From NCBI GenBank assembly GCA_004014935.1, contig CP025321.1:620001-684000 (forward strand): a stretch of 64,000 nucleotides of DNA, in the 5' to 3' direction. The DNA is from Saccharomycopsis malanga (lineage: Eukaryota; Ascomycota; Saccharomycetes; Ascoideales; Saccharomycopsidaceae). Both the position numbers and the translations under genes were made by a program. Shown one piece after another: positions 39,655 through 50,419 of this stretch; position 1 is the first letter of the stretch; every line of letters starts with the position of its first letter. The notes below the pieces were generated by a model. The model did not search any database. It saw only the letters and a list, made by a program, of their open reading frames with translations, and was not told where the DNA came from.

Positions 39655-41351
39655 CACACTATTCAATACACCTTTCAAATTCTGGACTATGTATAGCAAG
39701 TTGTTATATTTAACTTGTCCTTTGTTGTCTACTCGCCTACTTTGTAAGGCCTGATGTTTTCACCAAATTTTTCGCCAAAAAAATTAAGAGCAGTCATGTG
39801 CTTCTAATGAGTGATGCATTGTATTGCATGTACATACATATTATTGCATTTCAAGAATAACATTTGTTGATTTAAGCCAACTTGTATTGATAATTCAATA
39901 TCCATAGTTTCAAATTAAATATGAGAATGGAAATAACTGCTCAGAAGCTTTTAGAAAAACTTTTAAAAATTCTAATTGATGTGGTATGTACAATTTTTTC
40001 CAAAACTTCAATTGAAACGGTTGTATAGTGTAGTGGTTCAACACAATGGATTCTGATTCCATAGACCCCGGTTCGAACCCGGGTACGACCTTTTTTTTAC
40101 GACTATTTTTTTTACGGGACGACACATTCTTTTTCCTGTCCATATGTTGAAGTTCTTAACGTTTTGTTTTGTAATGTATTGTTTAACTGCCTCAAGAGAA
40201 TTCTTTAGACTAATGTGTATTGCTTATTTTGTATATTGAAATTTATGAACAATTTGTTACAAGTAGTAAAATAGGCTCAAATACATGAGTGAATTGCACT
40301 GTCTGATTCATGAGGTGAATAAATAAATAAAAACACTTTGTATATTTGTGTGGTATTTGACATCAATTGTTTATGGAAATTGTACTTGTTAGTAAGTATT
40401 TAAACATAAAAGTAGCTAATGGTGGGAAATAATAAATAGAAAAATTTAAGCGTTTCTCGAAAACTATGTACAGTTGTTTAATAATAAATTGTTTGTCATA
40501 TTTCTTATGTTGCATTGGAGTGACTCTATACGCTGTGTAATGAACTATTTTAACAGGAAAATTTGTTTTCAAATTATTTAGGCGTGCAGGGGATACTTGC
40601 AAATTTAGTAAATATACTTGAAAGGTTAGGTGATCTGCCTTAATAATCAGCGTCTCTTGTCATACAAGGGGGATCATCCAAACTTTAAGCCATAGAATTG
40701 TATGTTATCTCTTGAGCGAGGGTTTACATTCGATTTCAGAGAGTACTCATGGGTTGGTTTGTCTCTTTCGGATTTCCCAGTCAGTATTTAAGAGAGTAGC
40801 GATCTATTATCCATATATAATAAATGAACATACAAGACTGTATTTTAACCTTTATTTTATCTGATTACTCTCTTATTCATACGAGTTTTACCCTTAAATT
40901 CGGATAGTAGATCTCAATTACACTCTCTACCTTCTAAACATAGAGTATATTATCTTTCAGGTCATAAATTGTGCACGAACCATAAATTACTGATGCCGCT
41001 CAACTTTGTTGAAAACTAATGAAAACTATATCAAAACAAGATCATTAGTAATTAATAATTTCAAATTTATTATCAATAATAAAAATAGTATTCTCTTCTT
41101 TTTTCATTATAGTTAAACCCCTACACATCCTCCAATAGGAGACTGCGATTCGGTGTCATTGGAAAAGGGCGCGCTCAAGCCGCTTATCGTTATGACAATA
41201 AGATGAAACGAGCGCCTCGAGATACACACTAAAACCAGAATCTTTTCTTTTACTTTTGTTGACTAAATATCAATATAATAAACGCTTCTCCTCCCTTGAC
41301 GCTTGTTCTATAGCGATTCATATTTTGCTTGATAGCTGAATCACTTCCAAG
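39655..41351. other. Intergenic region with tRNA-Gln
   Basis: Contains the tRNA-Gln gene at 40019-40091. The 1.2 kb after it is AT-rich; a 79-codon minus-strand frame (40363-40602) is not convincing. The last 250 bases, upstream of the glycogenin gene, hold a G/C-richer patch (AAGGGCGCGCTCAAGCCGC, about 41164-41182). Confidence 0.5.
40019..40091 (+). tRNA. tRNA-Gln (anticodon CTG)
   Basis: A full cloverleaf: acceptor GGTTGTA pairs with TACGACC (one G-T pair), the A box region is TAGTGTAGTGGTT, the anticodon stem ATGGA/TCCAT encloses loop TTCTGAT with anticodon CTG, and the T arm is CCCGGTTCGAACCCGGG. The D-arm sequence and discriminator T are typical of eukaryotic tRNA-Gln. A T-run for Pol III termination follows directly. 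It reads CAG codons. No intron. Confidence 0.97.
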
Positions 41352-42446
41352 ATGCCATTGCCCAATGCTTACGTCACTCTTCTTTATTCAGTTTCTTATC
41401 TTCCTGGGGCCTTGGTGCTCGGACATTCTTTGAAGGATCATAACAACAATGGTGGCAAGTTAGTCGTTTTGATACCAAAGACTGCTGAATCTGTCTTCAC
41501 ATCTCATCAACTCCATTTGCTATCAACTGTTTATGATGAGGTTATCCAAGTGGATCTACTCAGTTCTTCAAATGCCAAAGATATCAATAATCTTACGCTT
41601 TTACTCAAACGTCCTGAACTTCTCAAAACATTAACTAAACTACAAATATTCCAATTCTTCAAAAAGTTTGACAAAATTCTTTATTTGGACTCCGACTTGT
41701 TGGTCTTGCAAAACTTGGATCATCTTTTTGACACCAACATTGTAGAACGCGAGATCCTCGCATCTCCTGATTCTGGCTGGCCTGACATATTTAACTCTGG
41801 CTTCTTCCTTGTAAAACCTTCCAACGAAGTGTATAATGAGTTTCTCTCCATTTTGGAAGAAAACGCAAAGGAAAGTTCCTTTGATGGGGCAGACCAAGGC
41901 CTTTTAAATGAATTCTTCCAGAAATTTGGTCAATTTAATGTAAATGGTTCAAGATCATGGATCCGTCTCCCTTTTCTTTATAATGTTACTCCTACTGGTC
42001 AGTATCAATACAACCCGGCGTACCAAAGATTTGCCAATGATATTAAAACTCTACACTTCATTGGCACCTTCAAACCTTGGCATACCAAAGTTTCTTACTA
42101 TGATTTAGACAAAGACACGGAATTTGTAGGTGATCACTCATCATTGACTAAATTATGGTGGAGGTCTTTCTATAATCATTATGGTAAAGACGCCGACATC
42201 AAGTCAGTGATCCATAACAATCAAACCAATTCTTTCCCAAGCGACTTCAAAGTAGCCAAATTCGATCCATTAAAAAATTTTGAGCTGCTCTCTCTCAACG
42301 AAAACCCTCCGGCTGCCGAAGAAGCCACTCCAGCAACACTGAAATTGGCCAAACCTTCTAAAAAGAAAGAGCCAGCTTCTATAATTGATGTAATGTTCCC
42401 TAGTCTGGGCCAAGCAGAACGTGTTTTTGGTCCAGAAACATTTTAA
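41352..42446 (+). CDS. GLG2: Glycogenin glucosyltransferase
   Basis: A GT8 enzyme that glucosylates itself from UDP-glucose to prime glycogen synthesis. The 364-residue protein has the family features in order: N-terminal AYVTLLYSVSYLPGALVLGHSL, LTKLQIFQFFKKFDKILYLDSD with the metal-binding DSD at residues 113-115, IFNSGFFLVKPS, DGADQGLLNEFF and the HFIGTFKPWH motif that closes the active site. The C-terminus (FPSLGQAERVFGPETF) resembles the glycogen-synthase-binding tail. Length matches S. cerevisiae Glg2 (380), not the longer Glg1 (616), but with one gene visible the Glg1/Glg2 label is nominal. Confidence 0.92.
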   Translation: MPLPNAYVTLLYSVSYLPGALVLGHSLKDHNNNGGKLVVLIPKTAESVFTSHQLHLLSTVYDEVIQVDLLSSSNAKDINNLTLLLKRPELLKTLTKLQIFQFFKKFDKILYLDSDLLVLQNLDHLFDTNIVEREILASPDSGWPDIFNSGFFLVKPSNEVYNEFLSILEENAKESSFDGADQGLLNEFFQKFGQFNVNGSRSWIRLPFLYNVTPTGQYQYNPAYQRFANDIKTLHFIGTFKPWHTKVSYYDLDKDTEFVGDHSSLTKLWWRSFYNHYGKDADIKSVIHNNQTNSFPSDFKVAKFDPLKNFELLSLNENPPAAEEATPATLKLAKPSKKKEPASIIDVMFPSLGQAERVFGPETF

Positions 42447-43304
42447 ATCAATGCTAGACAAATTCTAGAAATCATTGTTTTTTTTCTCTCTCCTTTTTAA
42501 TAAATTATTATGTTTTACATTTGCTTTCTACTGTTTGCTAGGGTTTTTTTTGAACCTATATTCCTCGCTACAGTACATTGATAGATATGGTTTAATAGCT
42601 GTTTATTTGTTTTTTCCTATGGTACTTGGCTTGGTGTTTTTTATATTTTTTTAAACTATTGTTTTCACATCTTTTTTGTTATTTTCCTGATTTTATATCC
42701 TCACCGAAACCTTAGTATTTATTCTTTGCTTTTTTTGTTACTAGCTTTTACTTTTCAAATAGTCTTTACTATTTTCTCATTTCACTACATTTCGGCTGTC
42801 TGTAGATTTATTTTCCAAGATTTCTAACTGGCTTAGCAGACCATTCAGTATTTCTCTGCTTTCAGCATGTTTTGGGAACATTTTGAAAGAGAATGCTATT
42901 GGAGTATTAATTTAAGATGTTAAAATCAATATTTTCGACCGATAGTATGCTGATTAATATTATTTGAAAGCTTTTTAACTACTTTTTAATATCATCATTG
43001 ATGTATTAGACAATACTACATTTAAACTCGACATCAATTTTAAAACGATTATTAACTCTATTTTCTTTAATACACTCTTCTTTTACACTTTTTACTATTT
43101 TACCACAGGTCTCTCGATTCACTATTGATTCCTATACTTTTTCGCTCTCGGGTACTTTTCCCAATCAGTACATTTTATAATGCCTTATTTGCTGTTCACG
43201 TGTGATATGCGAACTCCCATATATTGTTTTATCCGTCAGAAGAGTCATGATAACAAACCTATCAACATTGGCAAACAATAAGCTATCAACTAGATAATTT
43301 AAAC
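42447..43304. other. T-rich intergenic region between glycogenin gene and CPS1
   Basis: About 700 bases strongly T-rich on the plus strand, without gene or repeat. A CACGTG site (43197-43202) lies about 100 bases before CPS1. Confidence 0.5.
43197..43202. promoter_or_regulatory. CACGTG E-box upstream of CPS1
   Basis: CACGTG in the context GTTCACGTGTGATATG, about 100 bases before the CPS1 ATG; a candidate bHLH factor site by motif only. Confidence 0.35.
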
Positions 43305-45101
43305 ATGGAGAAACAACAACTTCCATTGGTAGAACCCAATGGGACTCCTGATGCTGTCAAACAGACTAGAAAATGTTCCAAGCTTTTAAAATTCTCAATT
43401 GCATTGGTGATCATTGGCTTGGTTATTTTTAAGGTGGACGACTTGATAGAGTTTCCAATGAGCGAATTAAAAGGGTTTTCAAGAAGTTTTGGATGCCATT
43501 CCTCGGGGAAAATTACCAACGGTGATGATTCTTTATGTCCAATTTCTGAAAAGTACGTGCCTGAAAATTATGACGATATAAAGAAGACTGTGGATATTAT
43601 ACTTCATGATGAGCAATTCAGAAATGGCTCTGCGGAAAAATTAGGAAATGCAGTCAAAATCCCTACTGAAATTCAAGATGGCTGGCGCGATGTCGATAGT
43701 GACCATTTTAAACCTTTTGCAGAGTTCCATGAGTATTTGGCCAAAACCTTTCCAAAAGTGCATTCCACGTTGAAGGTTGAAAAAGTCAACAAGTATGGTT
43801 TGGTGTACACTTGGGAAGGCTCTGAGCCATCTCTTAAGCCTATTTTGCTTACTGCCCACCAGGATGTTGTTCCGGTGGAATGGAAAACTGCCCACAAATG
43901 GTCTTACCATCCATTTTCAGGCCATTATGATGGCAAAAGAGTGTGGGGTAGAGGGTCCAGCGACTGCAAAGATTTGTTGATTGGGTTATTAGAATCCATT
44001 GAGTTGCTTGTAGAAAGCAAATTTGAGCCCAAAAGAACCATCATTCTTGCTTTTGGCTATGACGAAGAAGCAGCTGGCTTTGGTGCTAAACATATTGGTG
44101 ATTTCCTATTGGACAGATATGGCCACAATTCATTCTATGCAGTGATCGATGAGGGCTCCGAAGGGATTTCCAAGCAAGAAGATGTATATCTTGGTATCAT
44201 TGCTACTGGGGAAAAGGGATATGTTGATAATATCATCACTTTGACCACTCCGGGTGGCCATTCCTCGGTTCCTCCAGACCATACGTCTATTGGTATTATT
44301 TCCGAAGTTGTTTCCAACGTGGAAAACACTCCTTTTGATCCAATTCTTTCAAACGTTAATCCGTTCTTCGGCTACTTGCAGTGTCTTGCTACCCATTCTT
44401 CTAGCTTGGACAAGGATTACAAAAAGGCCATTTTGAGATCTGGTGTTGATAGTAGAGCTAACGCAAAGGTGGTAGACATTCTCCACTCTGATATTTCCAC
44501 TCGCTATTACATAAAGACCTCACAGGCTACGGACATTATCAATGGGGGAGTCAAATCTAATGCTTTGCCAGAATCGGTCCAGGTCTTGATCAACACCAGA
44601 ATTTCAATCGATTCAAACGTCAAGGAAACTACTGACAAAATCACCGAAAATATTTTGAAAGTCGCTGACAAGTTCGATCTTGGATTGATCAGGGAAGGTC
44701 AAGTCATTAAACCAGCTACAGACAACGGGGTTTTCAATTACACATTTGGCGACCCATTGGAAGTTGCCCCAGTAACACCTTGGTCTGGCGACGTTTGGAA
44801 TGTATTCACTGGCTCCTTGAGACATTTTTACGAAGACGTCGCATATCCAGAAGTAATTGACCGTCCAGTTGTTTTCTCTCCAGGTATTTCAACCGGAAAC
44901 ACCGACACCAAGAGCTACTGGGGCTTGACTAACAATATCTACAGATACGCCCCAAATATGCTTGTGACAGGAAAACCTGAGGACAGACACATCCACAGTG
45001 TGGACGAGTTTGCTCATGTCGATGGCCATTTGAACATTGTCGCCTTTTATTACATTTACTTGAGAAATATCAACCACCAATCTGATTTCGATCATGAGTA
45101 A
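43305..45101 (+). CDS. CPS1: Vacuolar carboxypeptidase S
   Basis: A zinc M20 peptidase that frees amino acids from peptides in the vacuole; in S. cerevisiae it travels through multivesicular bodies, sorted by ESCRT and Bro1 (BRO1 is also in this window). The 598-residue protein has a short cytosolic N-terminus, a signal-anchor at about residues 27-43 (LLKFSIALVIIGLVIFK), and metal ligands in TAHQDVVPV (H185, D187), GRGSSDCKD (D220) and YDEEAAGFG (E254, E255). The C-terminal HIHSVDEF should provide the last His. The insert GGHSSVPPDHTSIG is the dimerisation domain. Length is close to the 576 residues of S. cerevisiae. The ATG at 43305 is the first in frame. Confidence 0.96.
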   Translation: MEKQQLPLVEPNGTPDAVKQTRKCSKLLKFSIALVIIGLVIFKVDDLIEFPMSELKGFSRSFGCHSSGKITNGDDSLCPISEKYVPENYDDIKKTVDIILHDEQFRNGSAEKLGNAVKIPTEIQDGWRDVDSDHFKPFAEFHEYLAKTFPKVHSTLKVEKVNKYGLVYTWEGSEPSLKPILLTAHQDVVPVEWKTAHKWSYHPFSGHYDGKRVWGRGSSDCKDLLIGLLESIELLVESKFEPKRTIILAFGYDEEAAGFGAKHIGDFLLDRYGHNSFYAVIDEGSEGISKQEDVYLGIIATGEKGYVDNIITLTTPGGHSSVPPDHTSIGIISEVVSNVENTPFDPILSNVNPFFGYLQCLATHSSSLDKDYKKAILRSGVDSRANAKVVDILHSDISTRYYIKTSQATDIINGGVKSNALPESVQVLINTRISIDSNVKETTDKITENILKVADKFDLGLIREGQVIKPATDNGVFNYTFGDPLEVAPVTPWSGDVWNVFTGSLRHFYEDVAYPEVIDRPVVFSPGISTGNTDTKSYWGLTNNIYRYAPNMLVTGKPEDRHIHSVDEFAHVDGHLNIVAFYYIYLRNINHQSDFDHE

Positions 45102-45514
45102 ACATATGCCTTGATAATGAATGTTGTATGAAATATGTTGTTTTCAGCCAATGTAGTGTCAATGATGGTATATAGGATGTAATAGTAATATAATTAATAA
45201 CTAAGCGAGTTTTTCGCCAAACCTGGAAGAAGTCAGGAAACATTGATGCAATTTCATTCGGACAAAATAAAACTAAGCAAGAATGAGTGTAGTTTTCAAT
45301 ATATTCATATATTTCGTTTTTATTACTTTTTATTATCAAAAAATTTAATGAGAAACATTTTGATACTTGCAATTGTTCAAGCATTGGTGACAAAAAATCC
45401 ATTTTCCTAGTCCTACAGATCCATGAAGTATAGCTTCTTGACTCTTAACTACTATTTACATACAGCATACTGTTTAACCTTCTATTGATACACTACTATA
45501 ATATTATACATTAT
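45102..45514. other. Intergenic region between convergent CPS1 and RMP1
   Basis: About 410 AT-rich bases with no feature I can support. Confidence 0.5.
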
Positions 45515-46381
45515 TCAAGTCTTTTTTTTCTTTTTCGTCAGAGTGTTGTCGCCAAACAAATCGTCAAAGAAACTTGCATTTGTTTTCTTTCTTTTTTTAC
45601 TTTTTATCTTTGTAGTTTCAGAAGTCTTGACAGTGACGAGATTTTGGGTACTGAGGGAAGGTTTCAACTGGGAAGTCGATACCACAGTCTCTTTTGTTTC
45701 CAGCGTCTTACCAATCTGCAAACCAGAAGACTTTATATTTTCCTTTGTTATGGATTTTTTCAGCAACTTTGACAAAAGTGTACTACTACTGCTCAGGCGT
45801 TGTTCAACGGCAAATTTTGACGTTCCATCAATAGCAATTTCCTGGCCCAAATCTTCTAAAACTTCACTTGTAAGCAGCTGAGTAGAGTCATTGTCGGGCG
45901 TTAATTCACATTGTAAATACTGTGGTTCAAGCTGTAGTAAAGAGAAAAGCTTTCCTAAAGAGGCTATCAATGCAAATCCTAAGGTGATAAACTGGCCCAT
46001 TGACAAAATACCGTGGAACAGTCTCCAGGCACGAGGAACAATTGTTTTTGCAAAATAAGCCATCTGACACTTGAATCGGCCCTGGAATTTTAATAGCACT
46101 TTATTGGTGTAAGTTTCCACATATTGTCTCTTCTTCTTGAGTTTTTGAAACTTTTCCAATTTGCCATGTATTTTCAGTAAATGTGTCTCATATGCTTTTG
46201 TTAGCAATAGCAAATTCCGGACTGCTTTATGTAAGGCCAGTAATGAAAACCACCATGTGGAACTATGAAACTGATTTTTACTTCTAAGATATATCAAATG
46301 AAGAACATCAAATTCTCGCTGAAGAGCAGCACGCCTTTGTTCATCAAGCAACGGCCCAGGGACCTGTAGGTCTATTGACAT
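45515..46381 (-). CDS. RMP1: RNase MRP protein subunit Rmp1
   Basis: Rmp1 is the subunit specific to RNase MRP, which cuts pre-rRNA and some mRNAs. The 288-residue product (ATG at 46381, MSIDLQVPGPLLDEQRR) is longer than the 201 residues in S. cerevisiae but shares the core: LHLIYLRSKNQFHSSTWWFSLLALHKAVRNLL aligns with the HRNKNQHRAASWYGSF region, and RAWRLFHGILSMGQFITLGFALIASL with the WYWQFNGVIALGQFVTLGCTL region. The C-terminus is Lys-rich (KSKKRKKTNASFFDDLFG) like the KKKKRKKKNKSAIDGIFG end of yeast Rmp1. The frame is open for 23 codons upstream, but no earlier ATG exists in it. Confidence 0.88.
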   Translation of the reverse strand: MSIDLQVPGPLLDEQRRAALQREFDVLHLIYLRSKNQFHSSTWWFSLLALHKAVRNLLLLTKAYETHLLKIHGKLEKFQKLKKKRQYVETYTNKVLLKFQGRFKCQMAYFAKTIVPRAWRLFHGILSMGQFITLGFALIASLGKLFSLLQLEPQYLQCELTPDNDSTQLLTSEVLEDLGQEIAIDGTSKFAVEQRLSSSSTLLSKLLKKSITKENIKSSGLQIGKTLETKETVVSTSQLKPSLSTQNLVTVKTSETTKIKSKKRKKTNASFFDDLFGDNTLTKKKKKT

Positions 46382-46965
46382 GTTCACTCTTTTAGTTGCT
46401 GGTATAGTGTTATATATGATAATAATAATGATAGTAATCTTATATTTCAAGCCCTGTATATATCAGTGTTATATATGGATAAATATATATATATATATGT
46501 CCGGTTATTAATTTTTCATGCGCATGAGTGCGATTAAGCGTAAAACCTCCCAGCATGCATCGAACAGTTTTCTTAAGAGATATAATTGGCTTGAAATGGA
46601 ATAAAACTAGTCTATGATTAATCGTTTCTATATTGTGTTAATGTATTGTTACTTATTTAAAAATTTTCGGGATTTTGGTTCATTCATATTCTGCGTTATG
46701 CATCTCATGTCAGGTAAAATGTTCCAACACTTTCATTTTCTTGATTATTCAAAAGCGACAAAAAACAGCACTTTTCCAACAATGGCTGAAAAGATTTAAA
46801 CTTGTATAAACATAAAGACCTAAAATATGGACAACTCCATGTTCAGGCTGCCGTGCTTTTAACAAATATCGCACAATTTAAGGACCAGAGAAACAAAAGA
46901 AATTGGGGAGTATATGAAGACGTTTTATTGAAAAAACTACAACTATTTGTCATCTCCATCTTATA
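46382..46965. promoter_or_regulatory. Divergent promoter between RMP1 and the first LTP1-type gene
   Basis: AT-rich with a TA microsatellite (about 46482-46498) and a palindromic CATGCGCATG (about 46519-46528). A 61-codon plus-strand frame (46614-46799) is not convincing. Confidence 0.4.
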
Positions 46966-47620
46966 ATGATGGGAAATTCCAAAAAATCTGTTGCATTCAT
47001 ATGCACAGGCAATATCTGTCGTTCTCCAATGGCGGAGGGTGTGTATTGGCGAAAGAAACGGAATGACTGAAATGAATTACTGACATTTATAGCCATTTTT
47101 GCACATAAGATCAAACAAAGAGGATTAGATCATCTTATCAACAAAATCGATTCATTCGCGGTGACAAGTTGGGAAGTGGGCAGTCGGTAAGTGAAGCTGA
47201 AAGGTTCTAGCTTTCAATAACAAGCTTATTAACATAAAAGGCCTGATTCCAGAACTTTGAAAGTTTGTAAGGCAAATAAGATCCCAATTAACCATATTGC
47301 TACACAAATCAAAGATTCCCATTACTGCGAATTTGACTATTTAATAGGCATGGATAGCGGCCATTTGGCAGATTTGAAGTACGCGAAGCCTTCAAAATCC
47401 AACAGTGTTATTAAGCTTATGGGTGACTGGAAGCCAGAGGGATCCAACCTAGAGTATATTGTTGAAGGTATGTCTAAAATCGAAAATCAGAACATAAAAT
47501 AGTTGCAATATTAACCGTTTAGATCCATGGTATGGAACCATAAGAGATTTCGAGTATTGTTATAAGCAACTCGACAGTTTTATAGACAAATTTATCGATG
47601 ATGAGATCGTCAAAGCCTAA
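46966..47620 (+). CDS. Low-molecular-weight protein tyrosine phosphatase, first tandem copy, three introns
   Basis: Exons 46966-47038, 47093-47186, 47241-47467 and 47523-47620 join to 163 residues, the usual LMW-PTP size (161 in S. cerevisiae Ltp1). Introns are 54, 54 and 55 bases, with donors GTGTGT, GTAAGT and GTATGT, branch sites TACTGAC, ATTAAC and ATTAAC, and AG acceptors 8-9 bases later. The product has the P-loop CTGNICRSPMAE, then AIFAHKIKQRGLDHLINKIDSF, the substrate-loop SWEVGSRPDSRTLKVC, FDYLIGMDSGHLADL and the general-acid EDPWYGTIRDFEYCYKQL. All catalytic residues are present, so it should be active. It is a diverged tandem partner of the gene at 47816. Confidence 0.88.
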
Positions 47621-47815
47621 ATTATTTAGATGTACCCTTCTATAACCCAGAATAGATAGAATTCGCTTATAACCATATTGTAGAGTTTTTACATTGTACT
47701 ATATAATACTACAATACACCTTCCCGCCCGTGCTGAAAAATGAAATAGTAAGCCTTAATAGACTCTACTTCTGCTATCAAAATCACCTAATACTATATTC
47801 CAAGTTAACTTTTCA

Positions 47816-48496
47816 ATGACTAGAACAACTGACAAGCTCTCGGTAGCATTTGTATGTACTGGAAACATCTGTCGTTCCACCATGGCTGAGGGTATGTCAT
47901 TTATAATTTATTCAATAATACCGGAGATTCGTATACTAATCATACCATTTGCTTACTTCGGTAGCCCCAACAGGTTTCAACATGGGGTATCGTTCAGTGG
48001 CAAAGACTTGTATAGGTGTGTTCTCTCATATGGTGAAGGAACTTGGTCTTCGGGCCAACTTTGACAAGATTGATTCCTTTGGAACTACAGGGTATCATGT
48101 TGGTGACAGTCGTGAGTACTTCAAGGTTTATGGTTACTAGATTTCTAATTTATAGCCTAATAATACGTCTCAGCGGATTATAGAACCAGCTTGGTTCTCA
48201 AACAACATGGAATCCAATACTCCCACAGAGCTCAGAAAATTTCTAAACAGGACTTTTATTCCTTTGATTACCTATTCTGTATGGATCTGGGCCACTTGAG
48301 ATCTCTTAAAAGACTCGAACCAAAGGATGCCAAGGCGAAAGTGCTTTTGTTTGGTGAGTACAACAGCTCAGGCTCCGGTTTAAAAACTGAGGTTGCCGAC
48401 CCATGGTACGACTCGGATTTACATGGTTTCGAAACCTGTTATGAGCAGGTCACTCACTTTTCCAAGCAGTTTATCAAGCAGCACTTTAACGCTTAG
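47816..48496 (+). CDS. LTP1: Low-molecular-weight protein tyrosine phosphatase, second tandem copy, two introns
   Basis: Exons 47816-47891, 48016-48111 and 48174-48496 give 164 residues. The P-loop is CTGNICRSTMAE, followed by GVFSHMVKELGLRANFDKIDSFGTTGYHVGDSPDYRTSLVLKQHG, FDYLFCMDLGHLRSL and the general-acid ADPWYDSDLHGFETCYEQVTHFSKQF, close to Ltp1. Intron 1 has a GTATGT donor; intron 2 has a GTGAGT donor and a CTCAG acceptor. Another acceptor for intron 1 ends at 47964 after a clear TACTAAT branch site; using it would keep frame and add 17 residues after MAE. The 164-residue form fits the family better. This copy is nearer to S. cerevisiae Ltp1 than its tandem partner. Confidence 0.9.
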
Positions 48497-49552
48497 ATGT
48501 TTTTGGATGCTAGGATCCGGTTCAAATTGTGGTGTAGAACTTGATATAGAAATATACGGAAAACATAATATAGATCAGTTTCTTATTTAATGGGGGTAGA
48601 ATAACCTAATTCATCCTTCTGCTCAAAACTGTACATGCTGTTAGAAAGGTAGAGCAAAATAGTAGTTTGTGAACCCCATGTTTGATATGTAGTCTGTCAT
48701 AAAATCTTTTTCAACTTGTTGAAAGTATTAGTTTATCTATGACAGTTTTTTTCAGTAAATTTCAAAGTGAAGGAGCCAAAATTATCTTTATTAAATCAGT
48801 CATTGGCTCGAAATACAATTAGTTGCAAATACTAAACCAAAAGGAAAAGAGGAACTAATATTATTATTCTCAAGGTATATTTCATCGATATATCTTGATG
48901 TAAACAGAAATTTTATGTATTCTACTCTGAAAGGAAAGGAAGAAAAAAAACTTAACAGTTCAATCCAATCACTAACGATGCCATAATAACTCACTTAAAA
49001 TATATTTTCTGGTACAATCTGCTGATAGTAATAGTGCCAGCTTATAATAAAGCTATCTTTTTTCTAAATCTATGGAATCAAATATTACTCGCTATTCTAC
49101 AATGTAAATAAAGGTTGATTAGGGAAAAAGAAACAAACTAATAATAAGTTAGATAACCTAGAGGCGCCATTAAATATTTAAATAAAATTTATAGCTAATA
49201 ACAAATAAATTTCACCAACAAATGTGTTACTTTATCAAATTGACTACCAATGCTTTAGATACCTGATAAATTAACACCATACTAACAATAAGATATAGGA
49301 AAACATCACACACCCCATAAACACTATTCGCACTCTGGGTGAAAAACTCATCGAGAGACGGTCAAAAACGAAAAGAATACGTAATCTGGATGGTTGTAAT
49401 ATATTCGATATACTGAGCTTACAAGCCTTGAGAGTCGCCCATAGGACAATTCAGTGGAATCAGGTCTTTTCTGTTGCATAATAGCTGGTATATATTGCTA
49501 CAGAAACAGTTAATAGTGGTGATTCACATACAAGTTTCAGAGTGCTGATATT
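48497..49552. other. Intergenic region between LTP1 and SEC62
   Basis: About 1 kb, very AT-rich, with no ORF, RNA gene or repeat I can support. Confidence 0.5.
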
Positions 49553-50419
49553 ATGTCTTCTCCGCAAGCTCCTCAAAGATCTCCCCAGGCTGTTGCTTTG
49601 GCCAAAGCAATTCGGAAGCACCCTTTGCTTAAACAGCGCCAAGGCCTACTACACCCGGGCAAAAAAGTGGACTTTTTCAGATATAAGCGTGCAGTGCGGG
49701 CGTTACTCTCACCGGAATACCAGGCCCAACAGAAAAAATCGCCAATTTTGCCGGTGATCAGTAACGAACAAGATGCCATGAAATATTTTATTGAAATTAT
49801 CAAAAGCGCATTGGTGTTTCCTGTCCATAAGATCCGTGTAGATGAAGCTCGGTCTCAGGAACTTACTGTGGAAAAAGGATTTCCTAACTTGATTGTAGAC
49901 CAAAAGGCCACCTTACATCCTGATGAATATTACTTGTGGAATTATGAGATCGCTAATCCCTTCGCCGTGTTATATGGTGTAGCATTCCTTGCTGTTGTGT
50001 TCACGGTAATCTTATTCCCATTATGGCCTTATAAGATGAGATTGGGAGTATGGTATTTGTCAATGGGACTTTTAGGCTTACTCTTAGCGTTCTTTGCTAT
50101 GGCATTAGTTAGATTGGTTATATTTTGCGTTACTTATCCTATATTGTCGCCTGGATTCTGGTTGTTCCCAAACCTTTTCGCAGATTGCGGATTCTTCGAG
50201 TCATTCGTTCCATTGTATGGTTGGGGTAATGAAGTAGTGGATCCGAAAACCGCCAAGTTAGAGCAAAGAAAAAAGGCGAAGGCTGCCAAAGCTGCCAAAA
50301 AAGCCGCTGCCCTTCAAGAGAAAAATCAACCAAAGATTGAGGAAATTAAAGAAGATAAATCTGCTGCTAACGCCGTCTCTACCGGTAGAAAAGTCCTTTT
50401 GGAAGAGGTAGAAGAGTAG
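49553..50419 (+). CDS. SEC62: Translocon subunit Sec62
   Basis: Sec62 is part of the Sec62/63 complex that passes finished secretory proteins through Sec61 into the ER. The 288-residue protein has a basic cytosolic N-terminal domain (LLKQRQGLLHPGKKVDFFRYKRAVRALLSPEYQ) and two membrane segments at about residues 137-157 and 165-195, joined by a short loop (PYKMRLG). The cytosolic tail is charged and Lys/Ala-rich (KLEQRKKAKAAKAAKKAAALQEK). WLFPNLFADCGFFESFVPLYGW after the second segment is a Sec62 hallmark. The length matches S. cerevisiae (274-283). The ATG at 49553 is the first in frame. Confidence 0.96.
   Translation: MSSPQAPQRSPQAVALAKAIRKHPLLKQRQGLLHPGKKVDFFRYKRAVRALLSPEYQAQQKKSPILPVISNEQDAMKYFIEIIKSALVFPVHKIRVDEARSQELTVEKGFPNLIVDQKATLHPDEYYLWNYEIANPFAVLYGVAFLAVVFTVILFPLWPYKMRLGVWYLSMGLLGLLLAFFAMALVRLVIFCVTYPILSPGFWLFPNLFADCGFFESFVPLYGWGNEVVDPKTAKLEQRKKAKAAKAAKKAAALQEKNQPKIEEIKEDKSAANAVSTGRKVLLEEVEE

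Noticed and set aside
40363-40602. 79-codon minus-strand frame after tRNA-Gln
   Set aside because: Composition follows the AT-rich DNA, no family is recognisable and no promoter signal is seen.
40699-40940. Possible solo LTR (starts TGTATG, ends near AAACA) about 600 bp after tRNA-Gln
   Set aside because: The ends and position near a tRNA fit a fossil LTR, but no clean 5-bp target duplication flanks it and no second copy is in the window.
46966-47620. Idea that the first LTP1-type copy is a pseudogene
   Set aside because: The frame looks broken until three short introns with good donors, branch sites and acceptors are removed; the joined protein is full length with all catalytic residues.
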